Both the position numbers and the translations under genes were made by a program. Shown piece by piece: positions 14,005 through 22,190 of a stretch of 27,779 nucleotides of DNA (within the stretch, counting starts at the first letter, position 1; the number at the start of each line of letters is the position of its first letter). The notes under the pieces were generated by a model, which saw nothing but the letters and a program-made list of their open reading frames with translations, was not told the DNA's origin and did not search any database. Origin of the DNA: Burkholderiales bacterium (GTDB lineage Bacteria > Pseudomonadota > Gammaproteobacteria > Burkholderiales > Burkholderiaceae_C); NCBI GenBank assembly GCA_028869035.1, contig JAGWTL010000003.1, positions 1 through 27,779 of the forward strand, in the 5' to 3' direction.

Positions 14005-14769
14005 TCATAGAGCCGCGGCTTGGGCCAGGGCGACGTACTCGGCCACTGGCACTTCCTCGGCGCGGCGCTGCAGGTCGAAGTTGCCCGTCTGGCCCTTTTC
14101 CTCCAGCCAGCGCCCCAGGGTGTGGCGCAACAGCTTGCGCCGCTGGCTGAAAGCCACCTGCACGATCTCCCCGAGCCGCTTCACGTCCAGGGACGCCGGC
14201 AGGGCATGAGGCACCATGCGCACCACGGCGCTGTCCACGCGCGGCGGTGGATCGAAGCTCTCGGGCGGCACGAACAGCACGTTCTCCATGGCGTAGCGCC
14301 ACTGCAGCATCACGCTCAGACGGCCATAGTCGGCCGTGGCCGGCGCAGCGACCATGCGGTCGATCACCTCTTTTTGCAGCATGAAGTGCTGGTCTTCGAC
14401 CACGCCCACATGGTCCAGCAGATGGAAGAGGATGGGTGTGGAGATGTTGTAAGGCAGGTTGCCGACCACCCGCAGCTTCTGCGCATTTTGCACCCGGGCC
14501 AGTTGCGTGAAATCGACCTTGAGCACGTCCGACTCGACCACTTCCAGCTGGGCATGGGCACGCAGGCGCGCCGCCAGGTCGCGGTCGAGTTCAATGACGA
14601 CGAGTCGCCCCAGGCGTTCGACAAGGGGCTGGGTGAGCGCCGCCAGGCCCGGGCCGATCTCGACCATGACCTGTCCCGGGCGCGGATCGATGGCGCGCAC
14701 GATGCCGTCGATGATGCCGTCGTCGGACAGAAAATGCTGGCCGAAGCGTTTGCGCGGAATATGCTTCAT
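14005..14769 (-). CDS. rsmA: 16S rRNA (adenine1518-N6/adenine1519-N6)-dimethyltransferase
   Basis: Dimethylates two adjacent adenines in the loop of 16S rRNA helix 45 during small-subunit maturation, using S-adenosylmethionine. It has 254 residues. It begins MKHIPRKRFGQHFL, the family hallmark, followed by the SAM-binding VEIGPGLAALTQPL, VVIELDRDLA and the catalytic NLPYNIS motif. The C-terminal domain is complete (QRRKLLRHTLGRW). Its ATG overlaps the surA stop (ATGA), so it is translationally coupled to surA in the lptD-surA-rsmA operon. In E. coli pdxA lies between surA and rsmA; here it does not. Confidence 0.97.
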   Translation of the reverse strand: MKHIPRKRFGQHFLSDDGIIDGIVRAIDPRPGQVMVEIGPGLAALTQPLVERLGRLVVIELDRDLAARLRAHAQLEVVESDVLKVDFTQLARVQNAQKLRVVGNLPYNISTPILFHLLDHVGVVEDQHFMLQKEVIDRMVAAPATADYGRLSVMLQWRYAMENVLFVPPESFDPPPRVDSAVVRMVPHALPASLDVKRLGEIVQVAFSQRRKLLRHTLGRWLEEKGQTGNFDLQRRAEEVPVAEYVALAQAAAL

Positions 14770-16130
14770 TGGGGCGCTTCGCGCAGCTCGACGTAGGCGC
14801 GCGCGCGCGTATCGCGCACCCAGTTGCCATAGGCCTCTTCGTACTTCTTCTCGCGCAGCATATTGCGCACCAGCGCACGCTGGTCGCGCGCACTGAGCGG
14901 AGCGTTGCGACGTTCCAGCAGCTGGATCAGGTGCACGCCGAAACGCGAGATCAGCGGCTGGCTGATCTCGCCCGGCGCCAGCTGGTCCATGACCCGCTCG
15001 AATTCAGGCACGAACATGCCGGGGGTGGCCCAGCCCAGATCGCCGCCCTGGGACGCGCTGCCATCCTGGGACTGCTGGCGTGCCAGGGTTGCAAAATCGG
15101 CCTCCCCGGCCACGATGCGACGGCGGAAATCGTTGAGCTTGTCACGGGCCTGGGCCTCGCTGAGCTGGGTGCTGGGCACCAGCAGGATATGGCGCGCATG
15201 GCTTTGTGTCACGGTCGCCGGCGGCAGACCGCTCACGCGGCGTTCCAGCAGCTTGATCACGTGAAAACCTGCCCCTGAACGCACCGGCCCGACCACCCCG
15301 CCAGGCGCCAGCGTGCGCGTAGCCTCCAGGAACAGGGGCGGATAGCGGTCCGCCGTGCGCAGGCCCAGCTGGCCGCCATTGGCACGATCGGCCGCATCGG
15401 AGAATTCACGCACCAGCGTGGCAAAGTCTTCTCCGGCTCGCGCGCGCTGCAGTGCGCGCTGGGCCTTGGCCTCCAGCTCGGCCACCTGCTGCTCGCCGGC
15501 CCCCTCTGGCACGGCAACCAGCAGGTGCGCCATCTGGATTTGCTGGTTGGCCGGGTCAGCGCTGCGTTCCTGCTGTTCGGTCAGGTACTGCTCCACCTCG
15601 GCATCACTGACACGCACGCGCGCTTCCACTTCCCGCTCACGCAGACGGGTCAGCAGGAGCTGGTCGCGCAGCTGGTCGCGAAAGCGCTGGAGATCGATGC
15701 CTTCACGCTGCAGCTGCTGACGCAGCTGCGTGACGGACAACTGGTTCTGGCTGGCCACGGACTGCTCGGCCTGGTCAATCGAAGGCTCGTCGACCTTGAT
15801 GCCCTGCTCACGCGCCAGCTGCAGCTGCACACGCTCACTGATCATCTGGTCCAGCACCTGCTTCGCGATTTCCCGCGCCTCGGGCAGGGGACGGCGCTGG
15901 GCCGCGAGCTGGCGCCGGACACGTTCAACCTCGACGCGGACCTGCTGATTGGTGATGGGCTCGGCATTGACCACGGCGACGATGTAGTCACCCGCCTGCA
16001 CGCCGGTCACCGGCGGCGGGGCCAGCGGCGCAGAAGTTGCCGGTGTTGCCGGAGCACGCAGGCCCTGGGACCAGGCAGGCAGACAGGCCATGGCCGTCAG
16101 GGTCAGGACCAGATATCGGTAGCACGTCAT
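14766..16130 (-). CDS. surA: Periplasmic chaperone / peptidyl-prolyl isomerase SurA
   Basis: Escorts unfolded outer-membrane proteins such as LptD through the periplasm to the BAM complex. It has 454 residues. The signal peptide MTCYRYLVLTLTAMACLPAWSQG is followed by a proline/alanine-rich linker, the N-terminal chaperone domain (VAVVNAEPITNQQVRVEVERV), and two parvulin domains (starting near QMAHLLVAVPEG and ending VIKLLERR; starting near SHARHILLVPS and ending LIQLLERR). ATG 16130 starts the signal peptide and lies four bases after the lptD stop; the frame is open further upstream into lptD, but that part is not SurA-like. It overlaps rsmA by four bases. Confidence 0.95.
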   Translation of the reverse strand: MTCYRYLVLTLTAMACLPAWSQGLRAPATPATSAPLAPPPVTGVQAGDYIVAVVNAEPITNQQVRVEVERVRRQLAAQRRPLPEAREIAKQVLDQMISERVQLQLAREQGIKVDEPSIDQAEQSVASQNQLSVTQLRQQLQREGIDLQRFRDQLRDQLLLTRLREREVEARVRVSDAEVEQYLTEQQERSADPANQQIQMAHLLVAVPEGAGEQQVAELEAKAQRALQRARAGEDFATLVREFSDAADRANGGQLGLRTADRYPPLFLEATRTLAPGGVVGPVRSGAGFHVIKLLERRVSGLPPATVTQSHARHILLVPSTQLSEAQARDKLNDFRRRIVAGEADFATLARQQSQDGSASQGGDLGWATPGMFVPEFERVMDQLAPGEISQPLISRFGVHLIQLLERRNAPLSARDQRALVRNMLREKKYEEAYGNWVRDTRARAYVELREAPQ

Positions 16131-16134
16131 GGGA

Positions 16135-18495
16135 TCAATCGTAATTGCTGAATCGGCTGGGCGCGGTGACCTGCTCACGCAGGTACTGGTACCGCGGTAT
16201 ATTGTTCTTGAGGGTCTGCAGAGGATCGATGCCCAGGCGCGAGAAACCAACGAGCTCCAGCTGGAACATGATGCGCTGGTTGGTTGACACCAGGCCCGTC
16301 TGCAGGCGCTCCAGCACGACACGTCCAAGCCAGCACCCCGCATCGTACTCAAACCCGATGATGGAATCGACCAGCTTGTTGTCCTGCAGGCTGTAGTTCA
16401 GGCGCCCGACGCTGTACCAGCGCCCCGAACCCTGGCCACGGCCCGGCCCCAGATCCTGCCCGCGGTCACCCCACAGGTCATTGATCGGCCATTGCCAGCC
16501 GATGTCCACCAGTTCGCTCAGGCCGCGCTGGAATCGGTAGGCCATGTTGAGGACTCGGTAGTGCCCCGGGTTGTAACGGGCAGAGACCGTGGAGCGGACG
16601 GATTTTTCCGTCGCCGGGTTGTACTGCACCGTGCTGTCCAGGTACCAGCGCGGATCGAGCGTCAGGCCGGCGCCCAGCAGGATGTCGCTGATACCCTTGG
16701 CGGCCGGGGTGCCGCCGGGCAGTGTCACCCGCTGGTCCGCCAGACGGAAGCGCTGGGCGATGCCCAGGCGCACGATTTCGGCGCCGCTGTCGGGATCGAG
16801 CAGGCGGCTGGACAGGCCGGCCGTCAGCAGGTCGTTATCGGCGATGCGGTCATTGCCGACAAAGGCGTTTTCCGCATAGATGCTGGCGAAGTTGAAGTCG
16901 GTGGCGCCGGAGTCGTAGTTGGGCAGATAGTTCTGGTCGACGTAGGGCGTGTTGACGTAGAAAAGACGCGGCTCCAGGGTCTGGCGGAAACGGTTGTCGA
17001 AATAGCTGGCTTCCCGCTCGAAGATCAGGCCGCTGTCCAGGCTGTAGGTGGGCACATTGCGCGTCGCCTGCCACTGGCCGTTCGCCAGCGGGGCGTCGAA
17101 GTTATAGGTGGCCGAATGCAGCTGCACCTTGGGCACGATGAAACCGGCCGCGCCCAGCAGGGGGTAACTCAACTGGCCGCGCATCACGCTGCGCTGGGTA
17201 TTGGGCTGACCGGTCAGGCGACGGTCGGCCTGGAAGTCGGTGTACTCGGCTTCCAGACCCAGATCAAAACCGCCCGCATCGGGCTGCAGATAGCGCCCTG
17301 TGATCTGCGGCATGCGATCGTAGGGGGGGGTGATGGGCGCCAGCGGATCCTGCAGGGTCTGCCACTTGAGCGTGCGCAGCGACGCTGAGTAGAAGTTCTT
17401 ATTCCAGTTCAGCGAGGCGTCATTGGCCAACAGGCGCGATGTCAGGGAAGTCGTTGCGCGCGGGAAATCCCGCCAGTAGTCGTCATCGCTGACCCGGTTG
17501 AGGTTCAGGCTGAGTCCCAGCCCGCCCACGCTGGCACTGCCGGTGTCGATCACGCCGGTGTGCTGGTAGGAGCCGCCCCAACGGTCGCGGTCACGCAGCA
17601 GGTCACCCGGCATGTAGTCGGCACGCAAGCGCCCCTGGTAGGCCTGCTCAAGATAACGGAACTCGCCGCCGTAATTGATGCCGCGCTTGCTCATGGCGGT
17701 CGGATAGAAGGTCGCATCCCGGTTGGGCGCGATGTTCCAGTAATACGGCACCGTCACCTCGGTGCCGCTGATGCTGTCCACCCCGAAAGTCGGCGCGAGC
17801 AGGCCAGACTTGCGCTTCTCCGTCAGGGGGAAACTCACGGAGGACACACCGACCAGGCGCACGTCCTTGAAAGTCAGTGCGGCGTCTTCTGCCTGCGCCG
17901 TCTCCTCTTCGCTGTCGAAACGCAGCGTGGCCGCGCGCAGGATCCAGTCCGGCATCCAGTCCGGTCCGGGCTGGCGCTGGCAGGTCGTGAAAGTGGCATT
18001 GCGCACCACGGCGCGTTTGTCGTCCAGGAAGTCGATGCGCTCGGCCTCGCCATGGGCATCGTTGGCCAGCAGCTGGTAGCTCGGCTGCTCGAAGTAGCCC
18101 TCGAAGGCGTCCACCTTGAGCTCCAGCGCCGGGCCTTCAAAGATATTGCCGGCCTGATTGATGCGCACATGGCCCCGGGCCCGCGCCAGATCGCGCGCCT
18201 GGTCGTAGTCGAGATGTTCGGCGCGGATCACCAGATCGGTCCGGCGCAATTCGACCTGGCCCTCGAGCGCCACTTCGCTGTCGGTTTCAGCCGAAAGACG
18301 CTGGCCCGACAGGAAAGTAGGAGCGCCGCTGCGCTGCTCTTCCCCGATGCGCTCCTGCAATTGCGGACTCATGCGCAACTGCAAGGGCGCCGCAGCGGCC
18401 GACGCCGACTGCTGGGCATGCGCCCCGCTGCCCTGCCACAGCACACAGGCCAGCAGTGCCAGTGGTTTCAACACGGGACGCAAAGGGATGGACAA
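16135..18495 (-). CDS. lptD: LPS-assembly outer-membrane protein LptD
   Basis: Beta-barrel translocon that, with the LptE lipoprotein, inserts lipopolysaccharide into the outer leaflet of the outer membrane. It has 786 residues. The order is a signal peptide (LKPLALLACVLWQGSGAHAQ), an N-terminal OstA/LptA-like beta-jellyroll (LSAETDSEVALEGQVELRR, LDYDQARDLARARGHVRI), a cysteine-containing linker (TFTTCQRQPGPDW), and the C-terminal barrel (from about KSGLLAPTFGVDS) ending in short aromatic-rich strands. The start is uncertain: TTG 18495 or GTG 18474, neither with a good ribosome site. It is divergent from the AmgK-like gene with only 45 bases between the two starts. It heads the lptD-surA-rsmA operon. 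Confidence 0.94.
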   Translation of the reverse strand: MSIPLRPVLKPLALLACVLWQGSGAHAQQSASAAAAPLQLRMSPQLQERIGEEQRSGAPTFLSGQRLSAETDSEVALEGQVELRRTDLVIRAEHLDYDQARDLARARGHVRINQAGNIFEGPALELKVDAFEGYFEQPSYQLLANDAHGEAERIDFLDDKRAVVRNATFTTCQRQPGPDWMPDWILRAATLRFDSEEETAQAEDAALTFKDVRLVGVSSVSFPLTEKRKSGLLAPTFGVDSISGTEVTVPYYWNIAPNRDATFYPTAMSKRGINYGGEFRYLEQAYQGRLRADYMPGDLLRDRDRWGGSYQHTGVIDTGSASVGGLGLSLNLNRVSDDDYWRDFPRATTSLTSRLLANDASLNWNKNFYSASLRTLKWQTLQDPLAPITPPYDRMPQITGRYLQPDAGGFDLGLEAEYTDFQADRRLTGQPNTQRSVMRGQLSYPLLGAAGFIVPKVQLHSATYNFDAPLANGQWQATRNVPTYSLDSGLIFEREASYFDNRFRQTLEPRLFYVNTPYVDQNYLPNYDSGATDFNFASIYAENAFVGNDRIADNDLLTAGLSSRLLDPDSGAEIVRLGIAQRFRLADQRVTLPGGTPAAKGISDILLGAGLTLDPRWYLDSTVQYNPATEKSVRSTVSARYNPGHYRVLNMAYRFQRGLSELVDIGWQWPINDLWGDRGQDLGPGRGQGSGRWYSVGRLNYSLQDNKLVDSIIGFEYDAGCWLGRVVLERLQTGLVSTNQRIMFQLELVGFSRLGIDPLQTLKNNIPRYQYLREQVTAPSRFSNYD

Positions 18496-18525
18496 AACAG
18501 AAGGGCCCAGGGGAAGCAGGGTTTG

Positions 18526-18531
18526 TAGAAT
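18526..18531 (+). promoter_or_regulatory. Possible -10 element before the AmgK-like gene
   Basis: TAGAAT lies nine bases before ATG 18541, so transcription would begin almost at the start codon. There is no recognisable ribosome site. The whole lptD/amgK divergent promoter region is about 45 bases, so regulatory sites for both directions must overlap. Confidence 0.3.
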
Positions 18532-18540
18532 GGATTATCC

Positions 18541-19647
18541 ATGAGCCTACCCACTTCCAGCCTTCTCGTTCCCTCTGCTGCAGGCCCGGCCGGGCCTTTT
18601 GTGTCCTGGTCTGATCCGGAGCGCGCCGCCGCGTTTGACCGCTGGCTGGGCGAATTGGCCGGCCCCCAGCAACTCCAGGCCGCCAGTCTGCGGCCGGCTT
18701 CGGCCGACGCCAGTTTCCGGCGCTACCTGCGCATCGACAGCGGCCTGGGCAGCCGCATCATCATGGACGCCCCGCCAGACAAGGAGAACTGTCGCCCCTT
18801 CGTGCAGGTCGCCGGCCTCATGGCGCAGGCCGGGCTGAACGTGCCGCAGATTCTGGCCTGGGATGCGCTTCAGGGCTTCATGCTCCTGTCCGATCTGGGC
18901 GGCCAGACCATGATGCAGGTCATCGACAAGGACAACGCCGCAACCAATCTGCCCCTGTACCTGAAGGCGGTCGATGCCCTGGTCGAATGGCAGACGGCAT
19001 CTCGCCCGGATGTGCTGCCGGCCTACGACACGGCCCTGCTGCGCCGCGAGCTGGATCTGTTTCCTGACTGGTACCTGGCCAAATACCGCGGCGTCGCGGT
19101 CGAGGGCAGGCTGCGCGAGACGCTGGACAAGATGTTCGCGCTCATCATCGAGCGCAACCTGACCTGGCCTTGCGTCTACGTGCACCGTGACTTCATGCCG
19201 CGCAATCTGATGATCCCCGGTGATGCGGGTGAGGATCGCCTGGGCGTGCTCGATTTCCAGGACGCCGTTCACGGCCCCGTCACCTATGACATCGCCAGCC
19301 TCATGCGCGACGCCTTCCTGAGCTGGGAAGAGGATTTTGTGCTCGACGTCACCATCCGCTATTGGCAAAAAGCCCGCAAGGCCGGCCTGCCCGTGGGTGA
19401 TGACTTTGGCGAGTTCTATCGGGGTGTCGAGTGGATGGGCCTGCAGCGTCACCTCAAGGTGGCCGGCATCTTTGCGCGGCTGACGCTGCGCGACGGCAAG
19501 CCGCAGTACCTGGCCGATGCGCCACGCTTCATCTCCTACATCCGCGCCACCTGCGCGCGCTACGTCGAGCTCAAGCCCCTGCTGCGCCTGGTGGATGAGG
19601 TCGAGGGCATCACCGCAGTCAGCGGCTACGCCTACGGCCGCGTCTGA
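18541..19647 (+). CDS. amgK: AmgK-like sugar kinase (N-acetylmuramate/N-acetylglucosamine 1-kinase), APH family
   Basis: Aminoglycoside-phosphotransferase-fold kinase. The likely role is anomeric phosphorylation of MurNAc/GlcNAc in cell-wall recycling, the step before MurU. It has 368 residues. The conserved N-terminal block is LRPASADASFRRYLRI, and the kinase catalytic loop HRDFMPRNLM starts near residue 215 (catalytic D217). The metal-binding LDFQDA has its aspartate near residue 238. The divergent arrangement with lptD matches Pseudomonas, where amgK-murU lies next to lptD, and supports this call over a true antibiotic kinase. The start is uncertain: the first 20 residues look non-conserved and an in-frame GTG occurs at 18601. 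The MurU-like gene is at 2807, not adjacent. Confidence 0.85.
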   Translation: MSLPTSSLLVPSAAGPAGPFVSWSDPERAAAFDRWLGELAGPQQLQAASLRPASADASFRRYLRIDSGLGSRIIMDAPPDKENCRPFVQVAGLMAQAGLNVPQILAWDALQGFMLLSDLGGQTMMQVIDKDNAATNLPLYLKAVDALVEWQTASRPDVLPAYDTALLRRELDLFPDWYLAKYRGVAVEGRLRETLDKMFALIIERNLTWPCVYVHRDFMPRNLMIPGDAGEDRLGVLDFQDAVHGPVTYDIASLMRDAFLSWEEDFVLDVTIRYWQKARKAGLPVGDDFGEFYRGVEWMGLQRHLKVAGIFARLTLRDGKPQYLADAPRFISYIRATCARYVELKPLLRLVDEVEGITAVSGYAYGRV

Positions 19648-19676
19648 AACCCTATGGCTTGCTACCCCTGCGCCCG

Positions 19677-19732
19677 GGCTGAGCCTGTCGAAGCCCCCGC
19701 GCAGCCCTTCGACAGGCTCAGGGCGAACGGAT
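19677..19732. repeat. REP-like inverted repeat (CTTCGACAGGCTCAG family), copy 2
   Basis: CTGAGCCTGTCGAAG (19679-19693) and CTTCGACAGGCTCAG (19707-19721) form a perfect 15-base inverted repeat with a 13-base loop, flanked by GGGCGAACGG. The right arm is identical to 656-670. It lies between the AmgK-like gene and rsmE. Confidence 0.9.
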
Positions 19733-19777
19733 GCCTGGGCACTCGCGCCTAGCTGTTCCCCCATACCTCGCTCAACC

Positions 19778-20497
19778 ATGCCCCGCTTTTACTGCCCCGG
19801 CCCGCTGGCCATCGGCGCCACGCTGACGCTGCCTGCCGGGGCCGCACGCCACGTGCAGGTCCTGCGCCTGCAACCCGGGGATGCGATCACGCTCTTCAAC
19901 GGCGAAGGCGGCGAATGTTCGGCCACCGTCACGCGCATGGGCCGCAGCGACGTCGAAGTGCAAGTCGTCTCGCACGCAGCCATCGAGCGTGAAGCGCCGC
20001 GCGCCGTGCACCTGGCCCTGGGCATGCCCGCCAACGAGCGCATGGACTGGCTGGTCGAGAAAGCCACCGAACTGGGTGCGGCCAGCCTGCAGCCGCTGCA
20101 GGCCGAGCGCAGCGTGCTGCGCCTGGCCGGCGAGCGCGCCGAGAAGAAACGCAGCCACTGGCAGAGCGTGGCCATCGCCGCCTGCGAGCAGTGCGGGCGC
20201 AACTCCGTGCCGCCCGTGCATCCCATCCAGGCGCTGCCGGCCTGGCTGTCGTCCGCTCCGACGGGCCATCGCCTCTTGTTGTCCCTGCAATCCGACAGCG
20301 TGCCGCTGCCACAACACCTCGCCAGCCTGGACGCCGGGCCGGTGCTTTTCCTCTCCGGCCCCGAGGGCGGGCTGAGCGCGGCCGAGGAGCAGGCTGCGCT
20401 CAGCCAGGGTTTTGTGCCGGTCAGCCTGGGGGCCCGCACGCTGCGCGCCGAGACCGCACCGCTGGTCGCCCTCGCAGCCCTTACACTGGATTCATGA
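19778..20497 (+). CDS. rsmE: 16S rRNA (uracil1498-N3)-methyltransferase
   Basis: SPOUT-class methyltransferase that methylates U1498 in helix 44 of 16S rRNA. It has 239 residues. It starts MPRFYCPGPL and has an N-terminal PUA-like part (RHVQVLRLQPGDAITLFNGEGGE). The C-terminal knot carries ANERMDWLVEKATELG, the SAM-binding LSGPEGGLSAAEE and LGARTLRAETAPL, all typical. The frame is open upstream through the repeat region, but ATG 19778 begins the conserved sequence. Its stop overlaps the start of the MFS gene (ATGA). Confidence 0.96.
   Translation: MPRFYCPGPLAIGATLTLPAGAARHVQVLRLQPGDAITLFNGEGGECSATVTRMGRSDVEVQVVSHAAIEREAPRAVHLALGMPANERMDWLVEKATELGAASLQPLQAERSVLRLAGERAEKKRSHWQSVAIAACEQCGRNSVPPVHPIQALPAWLSSAPTGHRLLLSLQSDSVPLPQHLASLDAGPVLFLSGPEGGLSAAEEQAALSQGFVPVSLGARTLRAETAPLVALAALTLDS
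20482..20487 (+). promoter_or_regulatory. Possible -10 element of a leaderless transcript (MFS gene)
   Basis: TACACT within the end of rsmE is separated from ATG 20494 by exactly six bases (GGATTC), the TAnnnT-N6-ATG pattern. It would allow the MFS gene to be transcribed separately from rsmE, in addition to coupled translation. Confidence 0.35.
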
Positions 20498-21657
20498 ATG
20501 CACGCCTCTTGCTGCTGGCCGTCTGCCAGGGCCTGTTCTTCACCAACAACATCGTCTTCATCGCCATCAATGGCCTGGTGGGTCTGAGCCTGGCGCCGCT
20601 GGGCTGGATGGCCACGCTGCCCGTCATGGGTTATGTGGTGGGCGGCGCCCTGAGCACCGGCCTGGTGGCGCGCACGCAGGCACGCCGGGGCCGGCAAGCC
20701 TCCTTCCAGATCGGGCTGATGGTGGCGCTGCTCTCGGCCCTGCTTTGCGCCTATGCCGCCTGGAGCCGCAACTTCTGGTTGCTGGTGGTCGCCACAGTGA
20801 TCGCGGGTTATTACAGCGCCAACGGCCAGCTCTACCGGTTTGCGGCGGCCGAGCTGGTGGTTCCGAATGACCGCGAGAAGGCCGTGTCCCTGGTGATGGC
20901 GGGTGGCCTGATCGGCGCCATCGTCGGCCCCAACCTTGCCAAGCACACCCGAGATCTGCTGGCCACGCCTTTTGCCGGCGCCTACCTGGCCCTGGCCGTC
21001 GTGGCCTTGCTGGGCCTGCTGGTCATGGCCTTCGTGAAGTTCCCGCCGGCGCCGCCTGCCGTTGCGGGCGCGCCAGCCGGGCGTTCGATCTGGGAGATCA
21101 CGCGTCAGCCCCAGTTTTTCGTAGCCATCGTCGGCGCCGCCCTGGGTTTTGGCGTCATGAACCTGTTGATGGCAGCCACGCCGCTGGCCATGCAGGTCTG
21201 CGCTTACCCCTTTGACGACGCAGCCCTGGTACTGGAGTGGCATGTGATCGGCATGTTCGCGCCGGGCTTCTTCACGGGCCACCTGATCAAGCGTTACGGG
21301 ACGCTGGCCATCATGGGCGTGGGCGTGCTGCTGAACTTCCTTTGCATCGCCATCGCGCTCACCGGCGTGGACCTGCACCAGTTCCTCATTGCCCTGTTCC
21401 TGCTGGGCGTGGGCTGGAACTTCCTCTTCACGGGCAGCACCACACTGGCCCTGCAGTCCTACCGCCCGGAGGAAAAGGACCGTGCCCAGGCCACCATCAA
21501 TTTCTGTGTCTTCGCCGTGATGGCGCTGACGTCCTTCGCTTCCGGCGCGCTGGTGACAACGCAGGGCTGGTGGCTGCTCAACATCGGCTCGCTGCTGCCG
21601 GTAGCCCTGACGGGCTTGGCCCTGGTGTGGTTGGCGGTGAAGCGCAAGGCGGTCTAG
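20494..21657 (+). CDS. Major facilitator superfamily transporter, substrate unknown
   Basis: Inner-membrane protein of 387 residues with about twelve hydrophobic segments, beginning LLLLAVCQGLFFTNNIVFIAI. The MFS fold is supported by the basic loop between segments 2 and 3 (LVARTQARRGRQASF), a central charged loop (FPPAPPAVAGAP to RSIWEITRQPQFF) and a second half that mirrors the first (GHLIKRYGTLAIMG). Substrate is unknown. ATG 20494 overlaps the rsmE stop. The stop codon TAG (21655-21657) sits at the centre of the dyad GCGGTC-TAG-GACCGC (21649-21663) and overlaps the stop of the antitoxin remnant on the other strand. Confidence 0.85.
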   Translation: MNARLLLLAVCQGLFFTNNIVFIAINGLVGLSLAPLGWMATLPVMGYVVGGALSTGLVARTQARRGRQASFQIGLMVALLSALLCAYAAWSRNFWLLVVATVIAGYYSANGQLYRFAAAELVVPNDREKAVSLVMAGGLIGAIVGPNLAKHTRDLLATPFAGAYLALAVVALLGLLVMAFVKFPPAPPAVAGAPAGRSIWEITRQPQFFVAIVGAALGFGVMNLLMAATPLAMQVCAYPFDDAALVLEWHVIGMFAPGFFTGHLIKRYGTLAIMGVGVLLNFLCIAIALTGVDLHQFLIALFLLGVGWNFLFTGSTTLALQSYRPEEKDRAQATINFCVFAVMALTSFASGALVTTQGWWLLNIGSLLPVALTGLALVWLAVKRKAV

Positions 21658-21949
21658 GACCGCAGCTCGATCAGCGGGTCCGCCTCACGCTCGCCGCGAG
21701 TGGCGAGCGGCTGAAGCGCGCCGTCCATCCGCGACGGCCAGCCCTCGCCGGCGGATCTGAAATACGCCACCACTCCCGGGCTGTTGCGCGTGGACACCAG
21801 CAGCTTCTTGCTGTCCGACTTGGGCCGACCACGTAGCGCCTTCATCGGACCATGGCTTGTAGCTGCTTCGGGCTCAGGGGTTGCGCATCAGGGCCGGCCT
21901 TGGCTGCCGCCGCGATCGCCTTGTCGTCAGCAGGCGCGGGCCGCACCAC
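21654..21949 (-). pseudogene. DUF4415/BrnA-like antitoxin, disrupted by a frameshift
   Basis: The intact 3' frame (ATG 21845 to stop at 21654, 63 residues) contains RGRPKSDSKKLLVS followed by SPGVVAYFRSAGEGWPSRMD, characteristic of BrnA/DUF4415 ribbon-helix-helix antitoxins. The 5' half is in a different frame: from about GTG 21949 it reads VRPAPADDKAIAAAAKAGPD, then LSPKQLQAMVR and a stop that overlaps ATG 21845. Restoring one C within GGTCCGATG (plus-strand 21845-21851) would join them as AMV-PMKALRGRPK, the expected continuous antitoxin. The likely event is loss of a single base. The tail after the conserved domain (ATRGEREADPL) also looks atypical. No BrnT-type toxin gene was found upstream, so this is probably an orphan remnant. 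Two separate overlapping short genes cannot be excluded. Confidence 0.68.
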
Positions 21950-22160
21950 GCTTTCGCTGCAGGCTTGCCACCCGAAAAGAAGGACCGGTCTGGTGAGATC
22001 GTTGGTCCGGACAGTGCACGAAAGCTCTCGTCGGCGATCAGGACAAGAGCCCCCTTCCCCACTCGATCAAGGGCGTCCCCCGGTCGATCAGCTGCGCCGA
22101 AGCGGCGGCAAACGAAGATTGCGGTTAGCCAACCTCGAAGATCCCTCAAATAACAGATTT

Positions 22161-22179
22161 GTCATCTTCCCGTCATCTT
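22161..22179 (+). promoter_or_regulatory. Tandem GTCATCTT repeats, candidate CopR/CusR-type operator
   Basis: GTCATCTT occurs at 22161-22168 and again at 22172-22179, eleven bases apart, that is one helical turn. Preceding AACAGATTT and following GACGACTGTC add partial symmetry. OmpR-family regulators such as CopR/CusR bind such spaced direct repeats. The copper cluster starts about 170 bases downstream. The regulator assignment is an inference; no copRS genes lie in the window. Confidence 0.45.
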
Positions 22180-22190
22180 GACGACTGTCG

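Noticed and set aside
18541..19647. Antibiotic-inactivating aminoglycoside phosphotransferase
   Set aside because: The fold is shared, but the divergent position with lptD and the conserved LRPASADASFRRYLR block fit AmgK rather than a resistance enzyme.
21950..22150. BrnT toxin partner for the antitoxin remnant
   Set aside because: I looked in the minus-strand frames for a BrnT/DUF497-like sequence and found none.
21852..22181. Short open frames on both strands between the antitoxin remnant and the copper promoter (including a minus-strand frame 21874-22149)
   Set aside because: No family recognised, and the frames overlap each other on both strands. They may be fragments of a decayed gene, but nothing supports a specific identity.
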